A stretch of 64,000 nt of DNA from Pedobacter helvus (lineage in GTDB: Bacteria; Bacteroidota; Bacteroidia; Sphingobacteriales; Sphingobacteriaceae): NCBI RefSeq assembly GCF_005925325.1, contig NZ_SRMP01000005.1:62001-126000 (forward strand), in the 5' to 3' direction. The position numbers and the translations under genes are program-made. This document shows positions 25,824 to 35,228 of the stretch, piece after piece. The notes below the pieces were generated by a model. It was not told where the DNA came from. It did no database searches and worked only from the letters and a program-made list of their open reading frames with translations. Each line of letters begins with the position of its first letter. Position 1 is the stretch's first letter.

Positions 25824-26354
25824 ATGAAAAAGATATTTTTAGCTAGTTTTTTACTTCTAATGGCGTTAGGAGTATCAGCACAGAAGATGGCTTATGTAGA
25901 TACCGAATATATCTTGAAGCATGTTCCAGATTATAAATCATCGTTAACTCAGATAGAAGGTTTATCGAAGCAATATCAGAAAGAAGTAGATGATGTTTTT
26001 AAAGAGGTAGAAGCAATGTATAAGGCTTATCAGGCAGATCAGGTATTGTTAACTGATGACATGCGCAGACGTAGGGAGAATGACATCATTGAAAAGGAGA
26101 AGAAAGCAAAAGAGTTGCAACGTCAGAAATTTGGTCCAGAGGGAGATTTATTTCAAACACGTACCAAGTTATTGAAGCCAATTCAAGAAAAAGTTTCCTC
26201 AACCATTGCAGAAGTTGCAAAAAACAAATACATTGACTTCGTATTTGATAAAAGTAGCGAAAGCACCATGATGATATACGCTAGCGCTAATTACGACATC
26301 AGCAACGATGTAATTATTAAGTTAGGTTTCAAACCTGGTACATTGGTAAAATAA
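25824..26354 (+). CDS. Skp/OmpH-family periplasmic chaperone, copy 1
   Basis: This 176-residue protein has a signal peptide (ending GVSAQ, residue ~19) and then KMAYVDTEYILKHVPDYKS, the conserved Skp opening. Long charged helices (about 40-115) form the coiled-coil tentacles. FVFDKSSESTMMIYAS is the beta-strand body near the end. It should bind unfolded barrels on the way to BamA, whose gene is 46 nt upstream. A second copy follows after 41 nt, as in many Bacteroidota. Confidence 0.92.
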   Translation: MKKIFLASFLLLMALGVSAQKMAYVDTEYILKHVPDYKSSLTQIEGLSKQYQKEVDDVFKEVEAMYKAYQADQVLLTDDMRRRRENDIIEKEKKAKELQRQKFGPEGDLFQTRTKLLKPIQEKVSSTIAEVAKNKYIDFVFDKSSESTMMIYASANYDISNDVIIKLGFKPGTLVK

Positions 26355-26395
26355 ACATACATAATAGAAAAACAAACATTAGGAAATATTAAAAA

Positions 26396-26983
26396 ATGAA
26401 AAAGTTAATTAAAGGATTATTTGTAGCTGCAGGATTACTTTTAACTACACAGGTTGTTAACGCACAACAAAAATTTGGTCACTTAAATTCTGATGAAATT
26501 TTTGCTACTCTACCAGAAGCTAAAACAGTATCAACTACTATCGAAAACTTAGCAAAATCAAAACAAGCTGAGATTGATAAAATGATTACTGAGTATCAAA
26601 ATAAATTAAAAGCTGCTCAAGATAAAGAAAGAACGCTAAGCGAAGCTAACAAAGAGCAAGTTCTTAAAGAGCTACAAACAGCGCAAACAGAATTGACTGA
26701 TTTGCAAAAAAGAATTGAAGACGCTCGTAACAAAGCTAGAACTGACGTAGAAACTAAACAAGGTGAGCTTTTCCCTCCATTGCAACAGAAAGTAGCTACT
26801 GCTATCAATACAATTGCTAAAGAAAAAGGTTTGGCTTATGTATTTGATACTGCAGCTTCACAAGGTTTTAACAATTTAGTTTATTTTGATGGTGGCGAAG
26901 ATATCACTGCTTCTGTTAAAACTAAATTAGGTATTTCGGCAACAGCTAAACCAGCTGCAGCAACTCCAGCTAAAAAACCTTAA
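26396..26983 (+). CDS. Skp/OmpH-family periplasmic chaperone, copy 2
   Basis: This 195-residue protein has a signal peptide (about 1-23, ending VNAQ), then KFGHLNSDEIFATLPEAKT, a long Lys/Glu-rich coiled coil (about 45-125), and YVFDTAASQGFNNLVYFDGG. It ends in an Ala/Pro/Lys tail absent from copy 1. It likely forms trimers or mixed trimers with copy 1. A terminator lies 21 nt after the stop, directly against the murI start. Confidence 0.92.
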   Translation: MKKLIKGLFVAAGLLLTTQVVNAQQKFGHLNSDEIFATLPEAKTVSTTIENLAKSKQAEIDKMITEYQNKLKAAQDKERTLSEANKEQVLKELQTAQTELTDLQKRIEDARNKARTDVETKQGELFPPLQQKVATAINTIAKEKGLAYVFDTAASQGFNNLVYFDGGEDITASVKTKLGISATAKPAAATPAKKP

Positions 26984-27004
26984 TAAAAAATTATAAATTT
27001 AAAT

Positions 27005-27037
27005 GGCGGAATTAGGTAATCTTAATTCCGCTTTTTT
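27005..27037 (+). terminator. Terminator abutting the murI start codon
   Basis: GCGGAATTA (27006-27014) pairs with TAATTCCGC (27023-27031), followed by six T. The T run ends at 27037 and the murI ATG begins at 27038. It should stop most transcripts of the bamA-skp unit and may attenuate murI. Confidence 0.85.
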
Positions 27038-27868
27038 ATGCTCATGAATGCTCAAAAAAATGCAATAGGTATCTTTGATTCGGGCTTTGGTGGCTTAACT
27101 GTTTTTAAAGCAATTGCCGAAAAGTTACCTGATTATAATTATATCTATTTAGGAGATAATGCCCGTTCTCCTTACGGCGATCATTCTTTTGATACTGTTT
27201 ATCAATATACCTTAGAGTGTGTAGAGTGGTTGTTTAAGCAGGGCTGTCCTTTGGTAATTTTAGCTTGTAATACTGCCTCAGCCAAAGCGTTGAGGAGTAT
27301 CCAACAATTGGACCTACCTAAGAAGTATCCCAACCGCAGAGTTTTAGGTGTGATTAGACCTACCGCAGAAGTAATTGGGGAAATGAGTAAGTCTAAATCT
27401 ATAGGTGTTTTAGGTACAAGAGGAACAGTAAAATCCGAATCATATTTAATCGAGATTAATAAGTTCTTTCCTGATGTAGAAGTTTATCAACAGAGTTGCC
27501 CAATGTGGGTACCACTAATTGAGAATGATGAACACGAAAGTGAAGGTGCAGATTATTTTGTAAAAAAATATATTGACGAACTTTTGGAGCAATCTCCAGC
27601 TATTGATACGATATTATTAGCTTGTACACATTATCCATTACTTGCCCCAAAAATTGAAGAAGTTATATCTGAGCAGGTGAAATTAGTTGCTCAGGGCGAG
27701 ATTGTAGCGAGCAGTCTAGTAGATTATTTAGCTAGGCATCCAGAGATTGAAAATTTACTTGCTAGAGATGCGCAGCAAACCTTTTATACTTCTGGTGACA
27801 CCCAAATTTTTAATGCTCATGCTTCTGTGTTTTTAGGAACTACGCTAGAGGCTAAGCCTATGCGGTAA
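27038..27868 (+). CDS. murI: Glutamate racemase
   Basis: This 276-residue enzyme makes D-glutamate for peptidoglycan. The acid/base cysteines are in ILACNTASA (about Cys77) and LLACTHYPLL (about Cys191), with the aspartate in IGIFDSGFGGLTV near the start. Length is standard. Two ATGs are possible (27038 and 27044); the first touches the T run of a terminator, so the second may be the real one if an mRNA starts within this stretch. No promoter is visible between terminator and start, so expression probably depends on read-through or an internal promoter within skp. Confidence 0.93.
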   Translation: MLMNAQKNAIGIFDSGFGGLTVFKAIAEKLPDYNYIYLGDNARSPYGDHSFDTVYQYTLECVEWLFKQGCPLVILACNTASAKALRSIQQLDLPKKYPNRRVLGVIRPTAEVIGEMSKSKSIGVLGTRGTVKSESYLIEINKFFPDVEVYQQSCPMWVPLIENDEHESEGADYFVKKYIDELLEQSPAIDTILLACTHYPLLAPKIEEVISEQVKLVAQGEIVASSLVDYLARHPEIENLLARDAQQTFYTSGDTQIFNAHASVFLGTTLEAKPMR

Positions 27869-27870
27869 AA

Positions 27871-27903
27871 GCGAACGAAAGAGCAGGTTCGTTTCTTTTT
27901 AAG
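27871..27903 (+). terminator. Weak terminator-like hairpin after murI
   Basis: CGAAC and GTTCG pair across a 10-nt loop just past the murI stop and are followed by a T-rich run. The stem is only ~5-6 bp, so this is tentative. Confidence 0.4.
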
Positions 27904-28034
27904 AATACAGTTCGGTATAACAACTTTGTCTTTAAAATGTTAAAATTACATTCCTATAATTGCTAAAAAGCTAATTAACAGCATTTTCTTAAAATTATAA
28001 GATTTTTACAATAAAACTTACATTTTCTGTTAGG

Positions 28035-28061
28035 TTGTGGTTAATTAAAGCGGTAAATTTG
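28035..28061 (+). promoter_or_regulatory. Promoter of the amidophosphoribosyltransferase-like gene
   Basis: TTG at 28035-28037 is followed after 16 nt by TAAATTTG (28054-28061), matching the phylum's promoter elements. The spacing is at the short end. The ATG is 17 nt downstream at 28079. Confidence 0.5.
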
Positions 28062-28078
28062 CGGCTCAATCACAATCA

Positions 28079-29980
28079 ATGAGCGAACAGATCAAACACG
28101 AATGCGGAATAGCCTTTATCCGCTTGTTAAAACCTCTCTCATACTACCAAGAAAAATACGGTACTGCACTTTACGGCCTAAACAAATTGTATTTGTTGAT
28201 GGAAAAGCAGCACAATCGCGGTCAGGATGGAGCGGGTATTGCCACCATTAAATTAGACATGAAACCGGGTAGCAGATATATTAGTCGCTACCGCTCGATG
28301 GCACAAAATGCCGTTGCAGATATTTTTGGTTACGTGCAGAGTAAGTTTGTTAACATACAGGAAGAAACTCCTGAGTTAATGAAGGACACCGAATTCTTAA
28401 AACAAAATGTGAGCTTTATTGGTGAAGTGTTGTTAGGGCACCTTCGCTACGGTACACACGGTAAAAACAGTATCGAAAACTGTCACCCATTTTTACGCCA
28501 AAACAACTGGATGACCAGAAACTTGGTAATTGCAGGTAACTTCAATATGACTAACGTAGATGAGTTATTGGAGCAATTATATGAGCTAGGTCAGCATCCA
28601 AAGGAAAAAGCGGATACGGTAACCGTATTGGAAAAAATTGGTCACTTCTTAGATGATGAAAATCAAACTTTGTTTGATGAATACAAAAAAGAAGGTTTGA
28701 CAAACGTGGAGATTACTCACAAAATATCGGAAGGCCTAAATGTTGCAAACATTCTAAGAAGATCTGCAAAAAGTTGGGATGGAGGTTACACCATGTCTGG
28801 TATTGTTGGTAATGGCGATGCATTTGTAATGAGAGATCCAGCAGGTATCCGTCCGGCATTTTATTATATGGATGATGAGGTGGTTGTTGCAGCTTCTGAG
28901 CGACCAGCGATCCAAACTGCTTTTAAGGTACAGATCAACAACGTTAAAGAAATTAAACCGGGCCACGCTTTAATCATTAAAAAAGATGGAACGGTAACTG
29001 AAGAGATGTTCCGCGAACCTTTAGAAAAGAAAGCATGTTCATTTGAGCGTATTTATTTCTCAAGAGGAAGTGATGCAGATATTTATAAAGAGCGTAAAAA
29101 ATTAGGAGAATTGTTGTGCCCGCAAGTATTAAGTGCGGTTAACCACGATTTGAAAAATACTGTTTTCTCGTTCATTCCTAATACAGCAGAGGTTTCTTTC
29201 TACGGAATGGTAGATGGTTTGCATAAGTACATCAGAGATGTGCAGAAAGAAACACTATTGCAACGTAAAGAAGTTTTAGATGATACCGCTTTGGACGAAT
29301 TGTTATCGATGCGTCCGAGAGTGGAGAAGTTGGCTATTAAAGATGTAAAGCTACGGACCTTCATTACTGCAGATGCAGATAGGGGCGAAATGGTTGCCCA
29401 CGTTTATGATACTACTTATGGTGTCATCAAAAATCATACAGACACTTTGGTAGCTGTGGACGACTCTATCGTAAGAGGAACTACCTTGAAGCAAAGTATC
29501 ATTAAGATTATCGATAGGTTACATCCTAAGAAAATTATTATTGTTTCTTCTGCACCACAAATTAGATATCCAGATTGCTATGGTATCGATATGTCTAAAA
29601 TGGGACAATTTGTAGCTTTTGATGCAGCTATTCAATTGTTAAAAGCTAGAGGACAGGAGCACATCATCGAAGAAGTTTATCAGAAATGTAAAGCTTCTTT
29701 AGAATTGCCGAAGGAAGAAATTGTGAACCACGTAAAAGAGATTTATTTACCTTTTACGCCGCAAGAAATTTCTGATCAGATTGCTAAAATTATCACTCCA
29801 CCAGATACGGTAGCCGAAGTAGAGGTGATCTATCAAACCTTAGAAAATCTTCACCAAGCTTGTCCGGATCACGTAGGAGATTGGTATTTCTCAGGAGATT
29901 ATCCAACGCCAGGTGGTAACAAAGTTGTAAATAAAGCTTTTGTAAACTGGAAAGAAGGAAATAACCAAAGAGCTTACTAA
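28079..29980 (+). CDS. Long amidophosphoribosyltransferase (PurF) family protein
   Basis: This 633-residue protein combines an N-terminal Ntn glutaminase domain and a PRPP-binding domain. Cys9 (HECGIAFI) fits the catalytic cysteine after a short propeptide; RGQDGAGIA (48-56) and HLRYGTHG are also present. The PRPP loop VDDSIVRGTT lies at about 460-469, followed by SSAPQIRYPDCYGIDM. PurF proteins are usually near 500 residues, so ~130 extra residues sit mainly in the middle and at the C terminus. The oxyanion-hole loop, HNGNL in PurF, reads GNFNM at about 153-157, replacing the glycine. It is probably a Bacteroidota paralogue rather than the main PurF; whether it makes phosphoribosylamine from glutamine is open. 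Confidence 0.8.
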   Translation: MSEQIKHECGIAFIRLLKPLSYYQEKYGTALYGLNKLYLLMEKQHNRGQDGAGIATIKLDMKPGSRYISRYRSMAQNAVADIFGYVQSKFVNIQEETPELMKDTEFLKQNVSFIGEVLLGHLRYGTHGKNSIENCHPFLRQNNWMTRNLVIAGNFNMTNVDELLEQLYELGQHPKEKADTVTVLEKIGHFLDDENQTLFDEYKKEGLTNVEITHKISEGLNVANILRRSAKSWDGGYTMSGIVGNGDAFVMRDPAGIRPAFYYMDDEVVVAASERPAIQTAFKVQINNVKEIKPGHALIIKKDGTVTEEMFREPLEKKACSFERIYFSRGSDADIYKERKKLGELLCPQVLSAVNHDLKNTVFSFIPNTAEVSFYGMVDGLHKYIRDVQKETLLQRKEVLDDTALDELLSMRPRVEKLAIKDVKLRTFITADADRGEMVAHVYDTTYGVIKNHTDTLVAVDDSIVRGTTLKQSIIKIIDRLHPKKIIIVSSAPQIRYPDCYGIDMSKMGQFVAFDAAIQLLKARGQEHIIEEVYQKCKASLELPKEEIVNHVKEIYLPFTPQEISDQIAKIITPPDTVAEVEVIYQTLENLHQACPDHVGDWYFSGDYPTPGGNKVVNKAFVNWKEGNNQRAY

Positions 29981-30010
29981 AAAATAGTTTAGATAGCTTA
30001 TTTTGCATTG

Positions 30011-30043
30011 AAAAGGAGAACCTGAAAAGGCTTCTCCTTTTTT
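30011..30043 (+). terminator. Terminator after the PurF-like gene
   Basis: AAAAGGAGAA (30011-30020) pairs with TTCTCCTTTT (30032-30041), followed by more T. It lies 30 nt past the stop. Confidence 0.85.
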
Positions 30044-30179
30044 GTTTTATCATTCATTCAACGACTGTATAGTGGATTTAATTTAGGATTTTGTTGTTGG
30101 AAATCACTAAGATAATAATCTAATTTAGGTTGGCGGGACCTAAGAGTATCAGTTTAGAAGATGGCGATTGTTGAAGAGG

Positions 30180-30851
30180 CTATCTATTCCTGAAATAAAC
30201 AAAAGAGAGGCCTATGTAAAGCAATAGGATAATTGGAATGGCGACAAACTGTTGCCAAGCGAACAGCACGATGGATAAAATCATAAATACAAATTTGATT
30301 TTATTCTCGCTCCATCTAAAGTTGCTGAATTTCAAAGAGAAAATCTTGATTTCGCTAATCAATAAAAAGCTACAGATTACAGCAATTGCAGCTAACACTA
30401 TCCAGTTTCCGATCACTTGAGGATGATAATCTGAAACGTAAGGTAGAGATACAATAAATAGCGTATTCATTGGAGTGTTCAATCCAATGAAATCTACGGT
30501 TTGACGTGTGTCATTATTGAACTTAGCAAGTCTTAACGCAGAAAATAAAGTGATGATGAAAGCGAAATAAGAAAAGTACTCATGTGGAGCATCACTGGCT
30601 TTAAAAAGATGATACATGATTGCTCCAGGTAAAAAACCGAAGCTCACTACATCAGCCAATGAATCTAAATCTTTACCAATGCTGTTTTTTATTTTTAACG
30701 CCCTGGCAGCCATTCCGTCAAAAAAATCAAATATTCCTGATAGAATTACAAAATAAGCCGCAGATTTTAAATCGCCATTAAAACAAAATACAATACCAAT
30801 ACAACCAGAAAATAAATTGGCGCAGGTTAAAGCATTAGGGAGGTTCAGCAT
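30180..30851 (-). CDS. pssA: CDP-diacylglycerol--serine O-phosphatidyltransferase
   Basis: This 223-residue inner-membrane enzyme makes phosphatidylserine, the precursor of phosphatidylethanolamine. The CDP-alcohol phosphotransferase motif D-G-x2-A-R-x8-G-x3-D-x3-D is seen in FFDGMAARALKIKNSIGKDL followed by DSLADVVSFG (about 44-75). MLNLPNALTCANLFSGCIGI at the N terminus and five to six further spans match bacterial PssA of the membrane type. The gene lies 78 nt downstream of rho in the same direction and may be read through from it. Confidence 0.92.
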   Translation of the reverse strand: MLNLPNALTCANLFSGCIGIVFCFNGDLKSAAYFVILSGIFDFFDGMAARALKIKNSIGKDLDSLADVVSFGFLPGAIMYHLFKASDAPHEYFSYFAFIITLFSALRLAKFNNDTRQTVDFIGLNTPMNTLFIVSLPYVSDYHPQVIGNWIVLAAIAVICSFLLISEIKIFSLKFSNFRWSENKIKFVFMILSIVLFAWQQFVAIPIILLLYIGLSFVYFRNR

Positions 30852-30860
30852 TTGAATATA

Positions 30861-30915
30861 GTATTGCGTACAGCGTACAGCGTATTGCGATTATTCTCAA
30901 TACGCAATACGCCAA
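30861..30915. repeat. Intergenic AGCGTAC/GCGTATTGCG repeat and hairpin
   Basis: Seven-base units close to AGCGTAC are repeated at about 30866-30885. GCGTATTGCG (30880-30889) faces its exact complement CGCAATACGC (30903-30912). There is no T run on the minus strand, so it is not a canonical terminator for rho, which ends at 30930. Confidence 0.6.
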
Positions 30916-30929
30916 TCGCTATACTAGTT

Positions 30930-32642
30930 TTATCCGTTCATTCCCAAAAGGAATTCTTCGTTACTCTTAGTGCCTTTAATTTGAGCTTGTACCAATTCCA
31001 TAGCTTCTTGACTGTTCATGTCTGCCAAGTGATTACGTAATACCCAAATACGTTGTAAGTTCTCTCTATCTAACAATAGGTCATCTCTACGTGTACTCGA
31101 AGCGGTAATATCAATTGCAGGGAAGATACGTTTGTTGGCCAATTTACGGTCTAACTGTAACTCCATGTTGCCTGTGCCTTTAAATTCTTCGAAGATTACC
31201 TCGTCCATTTTAGAGCCAGTTTCTGTTAAAGCAGTAGCTAAAATAGTTAAAGAACCGCCTTTTTCGATGTTACGGGCAGCACCAAAGAAACGCTTAGGTT
31301 TGTGTAATGCGTTGGCATCAACACCACCAGAAAGAATTTTACCCGATGCAGGCGCAGTAGTGTTGTAAGCTCTTGCTAAACGAGTAATCGAGTCTAACAA
31401 AATCACCACATCATGACCGCATTCTACCAAACGCTTAGATTTCTCTAGAACGATGTTCGCAATTTTTACGTGACGCTCAGCCGGTTCATCAAAAGTAGAA
31501 GAAACCACTTCTGCTCTTACGCTACGAGCCATATCAGTTACCTCTTCCGGACGTTCATCAATTAATAAGATAATTAAATAAACTTCTGGATGGTTTTTAG
31601 CGATTGCATTAGCTACTTCCTTCAATAAATTGGTTTTACCAGTTTTAGGTTGTGCTACAATTAAACCACGCTGACCTTTACCAATTGGGGTAAATAAGTC
31701 CATGATACGGGTAGAATAGTTGCTGCTATCGGTAAACAAGTTTAATTTCTCTGTAGGGAAAAGCGGCGTTAAATAATCAAAAGGAACACGGTCACGAACG
31801 TCGGCAGGTACACGGCCGTTAATGCTGATTACTTTTACTAATGGAAAATACTTCTCACCTTCTTTCGGTGGGCGGATACTTCCATTAACAGTATCACCGG
31901 TTTTTAAACCAAAAAGTTTGATTTGCGATTGCGATACATAAATATCATCTGGAGAAGATAAATAGTTGTAATCTGCCGAACGCAAGAAGCCATAGCCATC
32001 AGGCATAATTTCCAACACACCTTCATTAGTGATAGTGTTATCGAAATCTAAATTAGAGTAGCTGGTTTCGTTTTGTTTGTGGCTACCACCGCCATTATTA
32101 TTGTTTTGGTTCTGGTTTTTCTGCTGACGGTTTTTATTGTCTTCTCTTTGAGGTTTTTCTTCTTGTGTAGGTTTGTTCTCAACCACAATAACCTCGTTGT
32201 TATTATCGCTTGCCGGTTTGTCTTTAGAGATACGTTCTCTTTTAGATTTCTGGTTCTTTAACTTATCAGCAATGCTTTCTTGTTTTGAAAGATCCTGACC
32301 GGTAACCAGGGCAATAGCTTCAAAGTCTGGCGAAGGAATTTCAATTTCGTCAGAGTTATCGAAAAGAGTTGGTTCTGCTGGTTTTTCTTCTTCTTTCTCT
32401 TCTGCAACAGGAGCAGCATCTTTTGCAATGCGTGTTCTTTTTCGAGCAGGTTTTTCGGTAGATGTTGCTTCTGCTACCGGCTCTGTGGTAACTGCTATTT
32501 CAGCCGTTGCCGTCTGTTTTTGAAGAATTTGTTCGATTAAGTCGTTTTTGCGTAAATCGCCAGCATTATCAACACCATTCGCTTTTGCTAACTCACGTAA
32601 TTCGGCAGTTAGCTTTTCAGTTAGTTCTGTTTTACTAAACAT
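30930..32642 (-). CDS. rho: Transcription termination factor Rho with long disordered insertion
   Basis: This 570-residue protein is a hexameric RNA helicase that ends transcription. It has an N-terminal Rho_N helical domain (about 1-40), the RNA-binding cold-shock-like domain ([20 protein letters not shown], about 208-280), and the RecA-type ATPase with Walker [10 protein letters not shown] (about 333), Walker [17 protein letters not shown] and the Q loop near the end. Between residues ~45 and ~205 lies a Glu/Lys-rich then Asn/Gln-rich stretch (KNQNQNNNN) absent from E. coli Rho (419 residues). Such insertions are typical of Bacteroidota and have been linked to condensate formation in Bacteroides. 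It has a long upstream spacer. Confidence 0.96.
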   Translation of the reverse strand: MFSKTELTEKLTAELRELAKANGVDNAGDLRKNDLIEQILQKQTATAEIAVTTEPVAEATSTEKPARKRTRIAKDAAPVAEEKEEEKPAEPTLFDNSDEIEIPSPDFEAIALVTGQDLSKQESIADKLKNQKSKRERISKDKPASDNNNEVIVVENKPTQEEKPQREDNKNRQQKNQNQNNNNGGGSHKQNETSYSNLDFDNTITNEGVLEIMPDGYGFLRSADYNYLSSPDDIYVSQSQIKLFGLKTGDTVNGSIRPPKEGEKYFPLVKVISINGRVPADVRDRVPFDYLTPLFPTEKLNLFTDSSNYSTRIMDLFTPIGKGQRGLIVAQPKTGKTNLLKEVANAIAKNHPEVYLIILLIDERPEEVTDMARSVRAEVVSSTFDEPAERHVKIANIVLEKSKRLVECGHDVVILLDSITRLARAYNTTAPASGKILSGGVDANALHKPKRFFGAARNIEKGGSLTILATALTETGSKMDEVIFEEFKGTGNMELQLDRKLANKRIFPAIDITASSTRRDDLLLDRENLQRIWVLRNHLADMNSQEAMELVQAQIKGTKSNEEFLLGMNG

Positions 32643-33160
32643 TTATATTTTGTCGAGAATTTTATTTTTTGGGTTTAACCAAATAATACAACCAAAAAAG
32701 GGCTTAAAAGATTTAAGAAATTTTTCTTGCTAAGGTTTTTCGGGAGGTATTCAGATAAACGTTCTGAGAATTATGGCACAATTGTAGGAAATTGGATTTT
32801 AATCTGCAAGATATTTTTGAAAAAAATAGTTTCAGCTCTTTCGTAATTGGTTCGTTATTACATCAATAACATAATTTTAATTCTAGAAAATGTGTGTTTA
32901 AACGTCATATAGCAACGGTAACCCCGCTTTTTACTACAATTTTTTTGTCGTTAAAATCGTTCACATTTGAACTACTTAGTTTGGGTTAAACATCTAGGTT
33001 CAACCAACAAGATACTGCAAACAAAAAATATTTTCATTACAATCGGGTTTATGAAACTAAAGTCTGTGCGTAAAACTTACTGGTTAGTTGCTTAAGATTG
33101 ATAGCTCATAGTTGATAAACTGATCTCGATGATTAATATGCCGACAACTAGACTTTAAAG
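32643..33160. other. Long rho-pyrF divergent spacer, left part
   Basis: About 520 bases without a convincing ORF on either strand. The part next to rho is its leader, where autoregulation could act, but no clear -7/-33 pair was found. Nothing else stands out until the repeat at 33161. Confidence 0.4.
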
Positions 33161-33230
33161 CTGATGTTGAAATAAATTCAGCATGACGGAGTGCCCATAA
33201 CCGTCACCCTTAATTTATTTCAGGGTCAGC
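33161..33230. repeat. Composite palindromic repeat, copy 1
   Basis: The element runs from CTGATGTTGAAATAAATTC to a near-complementary right arm AATTTATTTCAGGG. CATGACG near the left arm matches CGTCAC at the right. A second copy with the same layout lies at 49366-49434. It has no ORF and looks like a REP/MITE-sized dispersed element. Confidence 0.7.
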
Positions 33231-33462
33231 TAAGCTAGAATAAGTTACAAAACTTAAATACAGATGAGCTAGAATGTTTAATCAAGAAATACAAACGAAC
33301 TCAAGTTAATGGCTCATTGTGAAGATTGGCAAGATGGCAATGCATAATAATAGCTATCTAACCATCATCCATCAACAATTAATCAATTTAAACAATTCAT
33401 CAATTAACCAACAAAATCAACTATTATTCCCATCTTTGCAGCTCCTTTAAATCTTATCCAAA
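33231..33462. other. pyrF upstream region with repeat words
   Basis: This stretch has AATTAATCAATTTAAAC and CAATTAACC words at about 33370-33415, of the same style as other spacers here. A CATCTTTG just before 33440 resembles a -7 element but lacks the TA. Confidence 0.4.
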
Positions 33463-34293
33463 ATGAACAAGCAGCAGCTTTTTGAACAAATTCAATCAAA
33501 GAAATCATTCTTATGTATAGGTTTAGATCCAGTTTTAGATAAACTGCCTAAGCATTTATTAAAATACGAAGATCCAATTCTTGAATTTAACAAGCAGCTG
33601 ATTGACGCAACGCATGATTTATGTGTGGCTTACAAGCCAAATACTGCATTCTACGAAACTCGCGGTGTAAAAGGTTGGGATACCTTGGTGAAAACTTGGA
33701 AACATATTCCGAAAGACATTTTCACCATTGCAGATGCTAAGCGTGGCGATATTGGAAATACTTCGGCAATGTATGCAGAAGCATTTTTCAAAGAAGAGAG
33801 TTCTGAGATGAGCTTCGATTCGGTTACTGTTGCACCTTATATGGGCAAAGACTCTGTTACACCATTTTTAGCTTATCAAGATAAATGGGTAATTCTATTG
33901 GCTTTAACCTCTAACGAAGGCAGTCAGGATTTTCAGGCTAAACAAAGTGGCAATCAAAAACTTTTTGAACAGGTAATTACAACCTCTCAACAATGGGCAG
34001 ATAGTAACCAAATGATGTATGTAGTTGGTGCTACGAAGCCTGAAGAATTTCAGAACATCCGTAATTTGGCTCCAAATAACTTTTTGTTGGTGCCTGGTAT
34101 TGGTGCACAAGGGGGTAGTTTGAGTGCAGTTTGCGAACACGGTTTAAATAACCAGTGTGGTTTGTTAATCAATGCTGGTCGTAGTGTTATTTACGCAAGT
34201 AATGGCGAAGATTTTGCAGAGAAAGCAAGAGAAGAAGCTTTGGCGTTACAACAAGAAATGGAGCAAATTCTAAAGGCTGCCAATTTGATATGA
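33463..34293 (+). CDS. pyrF: Orotidine 5'-phosphate decarboxylase (type 2)
   Basis: This 276-residue enzyme makes UMP in the last step of pyrimidine synthesis. [17 protein letters not shown] opens the barrel, [10 protein letters not shown] follows, and the catalytic charged cluster is [12 protein letters not shown] (about 86-97). GIGAQGG binds phosphate. The length and [10 protein letters not shown] version fit the long type 2 family rather than the ~230-residue type 1. The stop overlaps the start of the EamA transporter gene (ATGA), so the two are coupled. Confidence 0.95.
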   Translation: MNKQQLFEQIQSKKSFLCIGLDPVLDKLPKHLLKYEDPILEFNKQLIDATHDLCVAYKPNTAFYETRGVKGWDTLVKTWKHIPKDIFTIADAKRGDIGNTSAMYAEAFFKEESSEMSFDSVTVAPYMGKDSVTPFLAYQDKWVILLALTSNEGSQDFQAKQSGNQKLFEQVITTSQQWADSNQMMYVVGATKPEEFQNIRNLAPNNFLLVPGIGAQGGSLSAVCEHGLNNQCGLLINAGRSVIYASNGEDFAEKAREEALALQQEMEQILKAANLI

Positions 34294-35189
34294 GCCAAAA
34301 GAAAGATGTAAAGTTAATTGTAGCATTGTTTGCCATTGCTATTGTTTGGGGTACCACCTATTTGGGTATTCGAATAGCGGTACATACCATTCCTGCTTGG
34401 TTTGTAGCTGGTTTTCGTCAGGTAGTGGCCTCTTCTGTTTTGCTTTCCATTTTACTTTATAAAAAAGAGTTTAAATGGATAGGCTGGAAAAGTCTTGGCC
34501 GACAAATTTTGGTAGCCAGCTTAATGATCATCATTGCCAATGGCATGACCACCGTTGCCGAAGAGAGTATTCCGAGCGGATTGACCTCTTTACTTACTGC
34601 CTTATCACCCATTATCGTTTTTCTGGGAAGCTTGGTTTTCGGCCTGCAGAAACCAAGCTTAAAAGGGTTTATTGGCGTAATCATCGGTTTTAGTGGGGTA
34701 GCCTTTATTTTTAGAGATGGCATTGGTGATATTCTTGATCCAAATTACAAAACGGGAATTACTTACTTGGCAGTAGCTATATCGGGATGGGCAGCAGGTA
34801 CCATCTATACTAAAAAGTATGCTCATAAAAGCAGCAATATCTTTCTCGATCTGTTTTATCAGTTCGCCTATGCCGCGGTAGCACAATTGATCATTGCTTC
34901 GGCGGTTTCGAGCGATACAGATTTCAATAGCTGGACTTGGCAAAGCATGGCTGCCGTAGTGTACTTAGGCGTTTTTGGTTCTGTGGTAGGTTTTTTCTGC
35001 TACAACTATGCTTTAAAGAGGGTAAGTGCTACGGAAGTATCGATTTTATCTTACTTCAATACCATTATCGCTATCTTCTTAGGCTGGTTAATCCTTAATG
35101 AAACCGTTACTTACGATTTGTTAATTGCTACGGTTTTAATCATTCTTGGGGTATTCATTACTAATTATAAAAAGAAGGAAGCTAGATAG
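34290..35189 (+). CDS. EamA/DMT-family membrane transporter
   Basis: This 299-residue inner-membrane protein has ten predicted spans in two repeated five-span EamA units. The first (about 8-145) starts [23 protein letters not shown], and the second (about 155-295) includes [32 protein letters not shown]. Such proteins export or import small metabolites; the substrate cannot be told. Translation is coupled to pyrF by a 4-nt overlap, which may hint at a nucleotide-related substrate, but this is weak. Confidence 0.88.
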   Translation: MSQKKDVKLIVALFAIAIVWGTTYLGIRIAVHTIPAWFVAGFRQVVASSVLLSILLYKKEFKWIGWKSLGRQILVASLMIIIANGMTTVAEESIPSGLTSLLTALSPIIVFLGSLVFGLQKPSLKGFIGVIIGFSGVAFIFRDGIGDILDPNYKTGITYLAVAISGWAAGTIYTKKYAHKSSNIFLDLFYQFAYAAVAQLIIASAVSSDTDFNSWTWQSMAAVVYLGVFGSVVGFFCYNYALKRVSATEVSILSYFNTIIAIFLGWLILNETVTYDLLIATVLIILGVFITNYKKKEAR

Positions 35190-35228
35190 TTTAATATACT
35201 TACTGAGTTTTTATTCCCTAAATTTTTA

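Noticed and set aside
32643..33160. Riboswitch or structured leader before rho
   Set aside because: I could not find a conserved riboswitch core or a convincing long stem in this AT-rich stretch.
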